In this document: one piece after another, positions 1 to 5,563 of the stretch
How positions within the stretch are numbered: the stretch's first letter is position 1
Layout of the letters: each line of letters starts with the position of its first letter
Notes under the pieces: model-generated
The model's database searches: none
What the model was told of the DNA's origin: nothing
Seen by the model: the letters and a program-made list of their open reading frames with translations, nothing else
From: a bacterium
GTDB lineage: Bacteria > Chlamydiota > Chlamydiia > Chlamydiales > JAFEGQ01
Reading direction: 5' to 3'
Length of the DNA: 7,200 bases
NCBI GenBank assembly: GCA_021809305.1
Contig: JAKBAF010000065.1
Span: 1-7,200 of the forward strand
Made by a program: the position numbers and the translations under genes

Positions 1-97
1 GCGTGAGATTTTGCCAAAGATCAGCAGGATCTCGATTTTTTTCTTTTGCGACAGCTCGCAGTTTTTCTTTGAATGATTTTTCTAAATCAGACGTCAT
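1..97 (-). CDS. abiEii: AbiEii-family nucleotidyltransferase toxin, N-terminal fragment (partial at window edge)
   Basis: Only the first 32 codons are in the window. They begin MTSDLEKSFKEKLRAVAKEK and continue through NRDPADLWQNLT. This matches the usual opening of AbiEii/AbiGii-family toxins: a short helix, then a 'D...L...LTLER' stretch ahead of the nucleotidyltransferase core. The core and its catalytic GS...D.D motif lie outside the window and cannot be checked. The ATG (97-95) overlaps the TGA of the upstream antitoxin gene (96-94) in an ATGA junction. No Shine-Dalgarno sequence is visible before it, so translation is probably coupled to the antitoxin. Family knowledge: AbiEii-like toxins are nucleotidyltransferases that block growth, and related MenT enzymes modify tRNA 3' ends. 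The assignment rests on the start sequence plus the partner gene. The symbol is at family level. Confidence 0.75.
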   Translation of the reverse strand, partial: MTSDLEKSFKEKLRAVAKEKNRDPADLWQNLT

Positions 98-687
98 GTT
101 GTATACGATAAAATGTATGGGGTTATGTTAACCCGCAATGCCTTTGCATACGAGCCTAATTTCTTAGGATCTGGCTTGTATTTAGCGCTTTGGAAATACC
201 TCTGAATTGATTTTATTGCAATTTCCTTGCTAAGATAGCGAAATGCATCAACAACGCAACGTTCTCTATCGAAAATGTGGACGTTATACTCACCAAGCGA
301 AATTTTGATTTTCCCTAGTTTAATATTGCGCATTCTGATGATTCTTGTGTTAGGTCGTTTAGGAGGATAGGATTTGTGCGGTACAGCAATCCAAACCTCT
401 CGCATAATTTGATCCGTTAGGCCGTAGTAACAAAGCGCAGAAATTAAACAAATGACCCCCTCGGGAATACTGGCTGCGACCAGTACCAAATTTTCCCACT
501 GGAACTCAACTTCGGGTTCATATTGAGAGAAACGATAAGCTCCCGGATAAATCCTTTCTAAGGTGCCCCTTTTTACTAAATAAGCCAGAGCATGCCTAGG
601 GACACCCTGTTTTTCTGCCTCTGTTGAGGTAAAAAGAGGGACATTGATAAATGGCTCTAATTTTTCTAGGTACTTTAATTGTCTCAT
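94..687 (-). CDS. abiEi: AbiEi-family antitoxin / transcriptional regulator of a type IV toxin-antitoxin system
   Basis: A 197-residue protein of normal length for AbiEi antitoxins. Residues about 17-52 form the N-terminal winged helix-turn-helix (FTSTEAEKQGVPRHALAYLV, then KRGTLERIYPGAYRF), typical of the family's DNA-binding 'AbiEi_4' module. The next segment has the characteristic 'SIPEGVICLISALCYYGLTD' followed by VWIAVP. The C-terminal half has the FDRERCVVDAFRYL helix seen in the antitoxin domain. In this family the protein binds inverted repeats in its own promoter and neutralises the nucleotidyltransferase toxin without a stable complex (type IV). Here it precedes the toxin gene with a 4-base overlap, as expected for such operons. 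The promoter has an inverted repeat over its -35 box, which fits autoregulation. By eye the gene is lower in GC than the effector genes upstream, suggesting separate acquisition. The family call is firm; activity is inferred. Confidence 0.88.
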   Translation of the reverse strand: MRQLKYLEKLEPFINVPLFTSTEAEKQGVPRHALAYLVKRGTLERIYPGAYRFSQYEPEVEFQWENLVLVAASIPEGVICLISALCYYGLTDQIMREVWIAVPHKSYPPKRPNTRIIRMRNIKLGKIKISLGEYNVHIFDRERCVVDAFRYLSKEIAIKSIQRYFQSAKYKPDPKKLGSYAKALRVNITPYILSYTT

Positions 688-693
688 TCCCTA

Positions 694-722
694 ATTCTAC
701 AAAACCTACCCAATTAAGTCAA
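694..722 (-). promoter_or_regulatory. Sigma70-type promoter of the AbiE operon, predicted leaderless
   Basis: On the minus strand a -35 box TTGACT (722-717) and a -10 box TAGAAT (699-694) are separated by exactly 17 bases, one mismatch from consensus in each box. Only six bases (693-688) lie between the -10 box and the ATG at 687. The transcript would therefore start at or next to the A of the start codon, giving a leaderless mRNA with no room for a ribosome binding site. The alternative is an undetected promoter further upstream. Confidence 0.75.
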
Positions 723-730
723 ACGGGTAG
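706..730. promoter_or_regulatory. Inverted repeat over the -35 box, candidate AbiEi operator
   Basis: CTACCC (706-711) and GGGTAG (725-730) form a perfect 6-bp inverted repeat. Its 13-base spacer contains the -35 hexamer of the AbiE promoter. Half-site centres are 19 bp apart, about two helical turns, which suits a pair of winged-helix domains binding one face of the DNA. AbiEi proteins are known to repress their own promoters through inverted repeats. The assignment is by position and symmetry only. Confidence 0.5.
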
Positions 731-1058
731 ATTTCGAAGAATTCATACAGAAAATAGCCTAAGCGTAACTATTCACGTCCCCCTCCCTCTCTGTAGAGTG
801 TAGCTCGGAAGAATTTTTACTTATTGCCTCGCGTTCTTTAGTCTGCGTGGCATGAACGCGACGATTGATCCACTTGAACCAAGTCGAAAACCCTGACAGG
901 AAATCTTTACAGAGGAGCAGCGGCTCGGATCTATCAAACAATAATTGTATGCAGCACTATGCCCGAAGCGGGGTGCTGGGGAGTCGTCGCGAAAGAAATA
1001 TTGAAGAAATCGCTCTAGTTTCCTGTGCCCTGAGCTTTGTCCAATATCGGCGCTGAAA
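731..1058. other. Gene-poor stretch between the AbiE operon and the ankyrin gene
   Basis: I see no convincing gene here. A 60-codon minus-strand frame (941-759) and a 63-codon plus-strand frame have no recognisable motif and no good ribosome site. The stretch carries a nested stem-loop at 952-978 and, next to it, the odd palindrome ACAATAATTGT. It could be the decayed junction of an island, but no transposase or integrase remnant can be named. Confidence 0.5.
952..978. repeat. Nested perfect inverted repeat (stem-loop)
   Basis: CAGCAC (952-957) pairs with GTGCTG (973-978). Inside, CCCG (962-965) pairs with CGGG (969-972) around a 3-base loop. All ten pairs are perfect, with only a four-base bulge on one side (958-961). 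No T-run follows in either direction, so it does not look like an intrinsic terminator. The palindrome ACAATAATTGT lies immediately to its left. Role unknown: RNA hairpin, protein site or relic of an element end. Confidence 0.45.
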
Positions 1059-1109
1059 GAGCAGCCGCATTAGGTCCGCTCTCGCCTCTACAAGCGTGCC
1101 AGGCTGCTC
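1059..1109 (-). terminator. Possible terminator after the ankyrin gene
   Basis: On the minus strand GAGCAGCC (1109-1102) and GGCTGCTC (1066-1059) form a perfect 8-bp GC-rich stem, with a smaller CGCT/AGCG pairing inside the 35-base loop. It starts about 15 bases after the TGA at 1127-1125. Only TTTC follows, so the U-tract is weak and the loop is long. Placement supports termination; the tail does not. Confidence 0.35.
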
Positions 1110-1124
1110 CACGCCAAGCCATCA

Positions 1125-1958
1125 TCAAATTGCGATGGAGAAGTCCTCGAGCCCTGCATCCATCAAAGCGGAGAGGCTATCCGGTGCAAACGTTTGCGCG
1201 CAGTAGTAGATCGCCTCGCGATCCTCCACCGCGATTGCTTTGAAATTAACCCACTTATTCTCAAGAAGAAGTGTGAGCGGCCTTTGGTCCTCGAGTACGA
1301 TGAGTCCGTGCATTGCATCGACAGAGATCAACCCCCCCTTCTTTATAAGAAGAGCGCACATCGCCTCGTCGCGACGAACGGCTGCCACCATGAGGGGATG
1401 CCCACCGACTGCTCTATTGGGATCTGCCCCCGCCTCGCATAAGAGTCTCACCTTAGCCACACACCCTTGCGCTACAGCTACAGAGAGGAGATCATTTAGC
1501 ATAGCTGGATCCAGACTCTTCTTTTCACGCTTCAGCTGGCTAGAAAGCTCCTGAAGCAAAAGTTCCAACAGCCCTGGTACGCCCCATTTTACGGCCTCAA
1601 AGAGAGGATGTCTTCCTCCCCCATCCCTGAGATCGATTGCCGCGCCATGCTTTTTGATGAGCAGTGTACACATCTCCTCGTTGCACCGTCGAATAGCCAT
1701 GTTAAGGGGTGAGATCGGCCCACTATCAACAAGGTCTGGGTACATCTGTAACAGCTGATTTGTAGCTTCAATATTGTTAGACGACACTTGTTGTGCAACG
1801 AGGGTCCTTCCCTGTTTGTTGGAAACAGAGGGGTCGGCCCCTGCTGCGCAAAGCAGGTTAAAAACATCGAGGTCTTTACTGTTATAAGCGTACACTAAAG
1901 CCGTTGCACCAGTTTCATCTCTATCGTTAATTCTACCTTCTAACCTTTTAAGAAGACT
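1125..1958 (-). pseudogene. 3' part of the protease-ankyrin gene, cut off by an in-frame TAG; ankyrin repeats 3b to about 10
   Basis: This is the same reading frame as the upstream gene, starting straight after its TAG (1961-1959). The first 21 codons (1958-1896: SLLKRLEGRINDRDETGATA, then L) already complete an ankyrin repeat. The GTG at 1895, where an automatic caller would start a 256-residue protein, is therefore inside the repeat and has no ribosome site before it. The segment then encodes about seven more ankyrin-type repeats, with motifs such as VFNLLCAAGADPSVSN, MCTLLIKKHGAAIDLRD, VRLLCEAGADPNRAVGGHPL and MCALLIKKGG, and ends at TGA. No second stop or frameshift is present in 278 codons, so the interruption is recent, is read through, or is a sequence error. 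If translated alone it would be a repeat-only protein. The family role is protein-protein binding, probably to a host partner. Confidence 0.75.
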
Positions 1959-1961
1959 CTA
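1959..1961 (-). other. In-frame amber codon inside ankyrin repeat 3
   Basis: The codon series ATG ATG GTA TAG AGT CTT CTT runs through the second helix of an ankyrin repeat (NRNKMMV-stop-SLLKRL). The frame is unchanged on both sides: 1958 to 1895 is exactly 63 bases. One base change from CAG, AAG or GAG would restore a normal repeat residue (Gln, Lys or Glu). TAG also ends the F-box gene at 5566-5564, so it appears to act as a stop in this genome. Confidence 0.85.
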
Positions 1962-4607
1962 TACCATCATCTTATTCCGATTTTTTGCTGCATACATAAG
2001 CGGTGTGTACCCCTGTGGCGAAGCTAGACTCGGATCGGCTCCTCGCTCAATCAGCAACTCCACAAGCTGTGATCTCCCCTTTGTGACGGCATAGATAAGG
2101 GGGGTATTTCCTAAGAGGTCGACCGAATTGAGATCTAGGTTACAGCTCTTGTCCTCAAGTACCCTCTTTGCAAGTGTGGGGAGATCGAGACGGAGGGCCA
2201 AATGGATAAGGGCAGATCTGTCTGCGACACCTTTGAAAAGAGCCTCCTCAAGCATCGCCTGCTTCGCCTCAAGCTCCGCAGACCTACCTCTCTGTCGCTC
2301 GATCACGCTGCGCAAGGCGGCGCATCGTTTAATGCCCTCTTCCAGCTTTATAGCAAGCGCTAACGCCTCCGCTTCGCGCTCTTTCAGCTGCGCAGGTGAG
2401 ATCTTATGCCCAGCTTTTTCGCTTCGGCCTTGATCCTTCTCCTGTTTCCTCAGCGCTTCAACCTCCTCTTTGAGCGCGGCCTCCTCCTTTATCAAGGCCC
2501 CCAAGGCCACTCGCCTCTCTGCAGAGGCCGCTTGGGTCCGTACAAGCTCGGGCAGACCTCTTAATCCGTCGACCCCACTATCCTCCTCTCCTTCCCGACA
2601 CTCAGTGCAGAGAGATCGGAACTTTACTTCCCATAGCGATGTATTGCCGCCCCAGGGGCCTCCGTTACGCACACTTCCTGCTGTCGGCTCTGAGGCTAGT
2701 AAGAGGCTAAATGCCTCAGACAGATACCGATCGCGTGAAATAGTCTCCCGCCCCTTCTGACCACTCCCATTAAGGTAGAATATTTTTCTGTCGCTGTTCT
2801 CAACAAAACAGATCCGGCCAGGCTTCGTCTTCCCGGAGAGGTTGATGATAAAACCCTGCAGTCGATTCCCCCCCTCGCTACACCTTATGCTATTGATCAT
2901 GAGCACTTTGAGGATATCTTTACCCTTGTATACAGATGAGAGCTGATCCAAAAAGGCAGTGAGCTGGCTCAAGGGAAGCGTGATGGATCGAAAAAAGTGG
3001 TGGGTCGTACCAGGAACAAGAGAGAGGAGGGAGGGATGGGAGCCCTCAAATTCTAGATGGGAGTGGACCTCTAGACACTGCACCTTTAAGGTGTCTATCC
3101 CAGCAATCCTAATAGGACCCTGATGAGGCGAGGTGCCCGAATCACCCTTAACCTTCTCCTCCTTCTCTTTTTCGCTCTCCTTTATCGCTCTACCATTTAC
3201 ATTTTTCGGTGCGAGAAGTCTCTCGGTTTCAGAGTGGTAGGTCAGACTCACCTCATTTGCTGCGCGCCGCAACGATCGGAAGCCTCCTATCGCGTCCGCA
3301 GGATGGCGAAAACAGAATTGGATACAATTCTGGGGATCTCCCCAATTACGGACCTCTCCCCCTTGATCGAGAACCTCTTCAAAGTCCCGGCGTCTACCAA
3401 GGCTCATCGCAAAGGTCATCGTGTTATCTAGAAAGGGTGCAGGCCTCCATCCGTGGGGGAGGTGGCTTGTGACCTCATCAGCCGACTGGACCGCGACAGG
3501 AAAAGGAAGAAAGGGGCGGTGACAAGGCTCTTGTCTCTTTCCATCGAATCTTAAGGCAAGACCACGATTGCGACCTCCGGCATAGCAGGAGCGCGCAAGA
3601 AGAAATCCCGCCTCCGACTCCTTGAGCCAATGGAGAAACTCGCGGTAGTGAGCCCTCTTCATTGCGGCCACCATTCCGTCCTTACCCCCATGGCCGGTCG
3701 CTATGACAAACCGAGCAACTGGCCTTTTACCAAAGAGCCTCATAAAATCCTCAAACTTGGAAGGACCTCCCCGACCGCTAAGGACCTCGTGAGGCGTAAT
3801 GGCTCTCAGCCGCTCGGAGTCAAATCCCAGACGTTCAATTATTTCACTTCGATCTACCCCTGGGATTTCAAAGAGAGAAGAAGGAATTGCAACGACGTAC
3901 TCGCCATAGCTAAAGAGAGATCGCCCCTCCATATCTTTGATAAGCGTCGCCTCGACCTCCTGACGACGCTCTCGGAATTTTTCATCATCTTCGATGTTCA
4001 CACCACTGATTAGCGATCTTGTTGCAACCACAATGAGCCCATCCTTCACACACTGCAAGAAGGAGCCTAACTGGCTCCCATTCGCATCGCGACAATCGAG
4101 ATCAGAGATAAAAGCCATGGGAACCCGGCGGCGCTCCTCAATCGATGCCCCTTGAACTGGCGCCCCCTCCCCACCAAGTGCAGCAATGAGGATATTAGTT
4201 GTCTTATCAAGAGAGGCCATGAGCCCCTCGTGCCACTCCTCTTGCTTATCCGCTTGCTTCTCCTGCTTTACAGGGGGTTTTTTCTTTTTGTGACGACGTC
4301 GCGCAGGCCCTCTTTTGGACGGAGCGACTATAGTCGCTTGGCCCATCCGATCCGCTACAGCAGCCTCGTTTTTATGATTCTCGATCTCAACTCGTTCGCG
4401 AAGATCATGGACGCTATTAATTGCCTCCAATAGGGCGCTAGGATGATTCTGCAAGTAGACTGCCGACTCTCTCAGCTGCTCCAGAGCCAATTGTATTTCA
4501 GGAACTATACCGGGAGAGACCCTACTCATCCCTTGCGCGTGGAGCTGCGCCGCCGCGCTATTAAAAAGTTTCGATGCCTCCTCTCGGTCAATTGGGGGTC
4601 TCTCCAT
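1959..4607 (-). CDS. Clan CD (caspase/gingipain-like) cysteine protease with coiled coil and ankyrin repeats, putative host-directed effector
   Basis: 882 residues as read to the TAG, or about 1,160 if the downstream frame is included. Domains in order: helical N-terminus (about 10-90); very basic patch at 97-113 (SKRGPARRRHKKKKPPV), NLS-like; clan CD protease fold at about 160-385; unknown mixed domain at 495-670; coiled coil at 700-790; ankyrin repeats from 796. The protease call rests on the order expected for caspases, gingipains and C80 peptidases: strand RFVIATGHGG with candidate catalytic His306, then GFLLARSCYAGG with candidate nucleophile Cys341, then strand PVAVQSADEVTS. Earlier strands are MAFISDLD and LIVVATRS. 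The ATG is the only sensible start, since an in-frame TGA lies a few codons upstream; AAGAGAG precedes it. Substrate and cell location are unknown. An inactive binding module or a CHAT-type protease is also possible. No signal peptide is visible, so type III or IV secretion would be needed. Confidence 0.72.
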   Translation of the reverse strand: MERPPIDREEASKLFNSAAAQLHAQGMSRVSPGIVPEIQLALEQLRESAVYLQNHPSALLEAINSVHDLRERVEIENHKNEAAVADRMGQATIVAPSKRGPARRRHKKKKPPVKQEKQADKQEEWHEGLMASLDKTTNILIAALGGEGAPVQGASIEERRRVPMAFISDLDCRDANGSQLGSFLQCVKDGLIVVATRSLISGVNIEDDEKFRERRQEVEATLIKDMEGRSLFSYGEYVVAIPSSLFEIPGVDRSEIIERLGFDSERLRAITPHEVLSGRGGPSKFEDFMRLFGKRPVARFVIATGHGGKDGMVAAMKRAHYREFLHWLKESEAGFLLARSCYAGGRNRGLALRFDGKRQEPCHRPFLPFPVAVQSADEVTSHLPHGWRPAPFLDNTMTFAMSLGRRRDFEEVLDQGGEVRNWGDPQNCIQFCFRHPADAIGGFRSLRRAANEVSLTYHSETERLLAPKNVNGRAIKESEKEKEEKVKGDSGTSPHQGPIRIAGIDTLKVQCLEVHSHLEFEGSHPSLLSLVPGTTHHFFRSITLPLSQLTAFLDQLSSVYKGKDILKVLMINSIRCSEGGNRLQGFIINLSGKTKPGRICFVENSDRKIFYLNGSGQKGRETISRDRYLSEAFSLLLASEPTAGSVRNGGPWGGNTSLWEVKFRSLCTECREGEEDSGVDGLRGLPELVRTQAASAERRVALGALIKEEAALKEEVEALRKQEKDQGRSEKAGHKISPAQLKEREAEALALAIKLEEGIKRCAALRSVIERQRGRSAELEAKQAMLEEALFKGVADRSALIHLALRLDLPTLAKRVLEDKSCNLDLNSVDLLGNTPLIYAVTKGRSQLVELLIERGADPSLASPQGYTPLMYAAKNRNKMMV

Positions 4608-4655
4608 GCTACACTCTCTTTTTATATTTACTTCATTTACTCAACCATGCTTTAA

Positions 4656-4684
4656 ATTATACAAAACTTTTTTATTTGAAATAT
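4656..4684 (-). promoter_or_regulatory. Probable promoter of the protease-ankyrin gene
   Basis: The minus strand has a perfect TATAAT (4661-4656) about 50 bases before the ATG at 4607, in an AT-rich stretch. The -35 position holds only TATATT-like sequence (near 4684-4679), so it is weak. The predicted leader is about 42 bases. An AT-rich spacer with a poor -35 box would suit a chlamydial-type housekeeping sigma factor, but this is inference. Confidence 0.45.
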
Positions 4685-4700
4685 AAAGATGATTATGAAA

Positions 4701-4779
4701 TAAAAATAAGAAGCTCAATGAAAGCCCAATTCATAGAAAATGAGGGGCTCTTTGCCAATTGAATCTAAAGGGTGAGCTT
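4701..4779 (-). terminator. Possible terminator of the short F-box gene
   Basis: On the minus strand AAGCTCA (4779-4773), which overlaps the TAA stop of the F-box gene, pairs perfectly with TGAGCTT (4717-4711). CTTATTTTTATTT then follows (4710-4698). The 55-base loop is long and the stem is only 7 bp, so folding is uncertain. The U-rich tail directly after the stem favours termination here rather than read-through into the protease gene. Confidence 0.35.
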
Positions 4780-5401
4780 ATTCTGAATGGGATGTCTTGC
4801 GTAAAGAGGTCGGCGAGGAGGCAGAGAGGGCTTCAACAAACCCTTGCCACTCGCTATTACGCTTGAGGCGATCTGGCACCTTAGCATTGGATCTGTAGAG
4901 GAGCGCCGCCACCTCACTCTTCCCCTGTTTAAAGGCCGATTCCATGGGAGTCGAGAGTTCATCCGGGCTCCATGTCTTGGCTCCGAGCAGAAGCTGCATA
5001 GTCGACCCCTCCGCGCCTCCAAAATTGATAGCGTCCTGCAGTGTCTTTGTGGTCACCGGCGTTCCAAGGCGAATCAGAGTAGTGATCGAGCTCGCCGTCC
5101 AGGACTCCTCCCCACGAAGATAGAAGGAAAAGGGTTGGCGGTGCGTATAGGATGGCCAGATATCCAGTAGCTTCATGTTGGAACAGCCGCTACACTCGGG
5201 GTGTGTAGAGCGGATAATAGTGAGAACTTTGGTCGATAAACCCTTCCCCACAAGAGAGAGCTCTGTCACCGTCTCGCGCCAGTCCGCACAAACACGAGCT
5301 ACCACATCGGCCTCTTCAAATTCAAGACTCCCAAAGATCATGGCTTGAAGCTCTGGAGGAAGGTCTTGGAGATCGCATACTTTTGAAGCTATAGCTTGCA
5401 T
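4778..5401 (-). CDS. Short F-box protein with degenerate ankyrin-like repeats, putative SCF-hijacking effector
   Basis: 207 residues. Residues 11-45 are a clear F-box: L-x-x-LPPELQAMIFGSL, then VVARVCADWRET, with Leu14-Pro15, Ile22-Phe23, Val37-Cys38 and Trp41-Arg42 at the usual positions. In eukaryotes this motif binds Skp1 and docks the protein on a Cullin-1 ubiquitin ligase. Bacterial F-box proteins studied to date are secreted effectors that do the same in the host. A CSGC pair lies near residue 70. The C-terminal half (about 105-190) shows weak ankyrin-like helix pairs (LQDAIN...STMQLLLGAKTW; MESAFKQGKSEVAALLYRSN), probably the target-binding part. The ATG at 5401 is preceded by AGGCGGG at about 7 bases, a passable ribosome site. 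A possible promoter in 5420-5470 is too weak to call. Codon style resembles the two flanking large genes. The F-box call is firm; secretion is inferred. Confidence 0.78.
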   Translation of the reverse strand: MQAIASKVCDLQDLPPELQAMIFGSLEFEEADVVARVCADWRETVTELSLVGKGLSTKVLTIIRSTHPECSGCSNMKLLDIWPSYTHRQPFSFYLRGEESWTASSITTLIRLGTPVTTKTLQDAINFGGAEGSTMQLLLGAKTWSPDELSTPMESAFKQGKSEVAALLYRSNAKVPDRLKRNSEWQGFVEALSASSPTSLRKTSHSE

Positions 5402-5457
5402 CTATTGTCCCGCCTAGTAGATCAATTACTTAATAAGAATAGTAACAGAAGGTGCAT

Positions 5458-5522
5458 GAAAAAAACAACCCCCACATCTCCCCCTAGGCCCCTTTTTTGT
5501 GCCTCGGCAGCCCTAGGGGGAG
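5458..5522 (-). terminator. GC-rich 11-bp stem-loop after the membrane-anchored F-box gene, likely terminator
   Basis: CTCCCCCTAGG (5478-5488) and CCTAGGGGGAG (5512-5522) form a perfect 11-bp inverted repeat around a 23-base loop, about 40 bases past the TAG of the upstream gene. On the minus strand the stem is followed by ATGTGGGGGTTG and then eight T (5465-5458), so the U-run starts about 12 bases after the stem. That gap is longer than usual for an intrinsic terminator. The position between two same-strand genes fits. A protein-binding palindrome is the alternative. Confidence 0.5.
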
Positions 5523-5563
5523 TTCAATTATTTGCGCCCCTTGTAAAAAAATTATTATATTAT

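Noticed and set aside
759..941. 60-codon minus-strand frame in the gap before the AbiE operon
   Set aside because: No recognisable motif, no convincing ribosome site, and short enough to occur by chance. I could not tie it to a transposase or other family.
688..1124. tRNA or other structured RNA gene
   Set aside because: No cloverleaf, T-loop or CCA-like arrangement is visible; the stems found do not fit a known RNA.
865..1243. Two overlapping plus-strand frames of 63 and 68 codons
   Set aside because: Composition is random-looking, they overlap the hairpins and the end of the ankyrin gene, and they have no start signals.
1959..1961. Reassignment of UAG to an amino acid in this organism
   Set aside because: TAG also ends the F-box/propeller gene at 5566-5564, although a TAA follows three codons later. 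One case is not enough to argue for a changed code. Kept only as an option under read-through.
3123..4433. Several plus-strand frames of 90-130 codons opposite the protease gene
   Set aside because: They are antisense shadows of a clearly coding minus-strand frame and contain no domain signal.
4778..5401. Ordinary bacterial repressor or housekeeping protein
   Set aside because: The N-terminal motif matches the F-box at every key position, and no helix-turn-helix or enzyme motif is visible.
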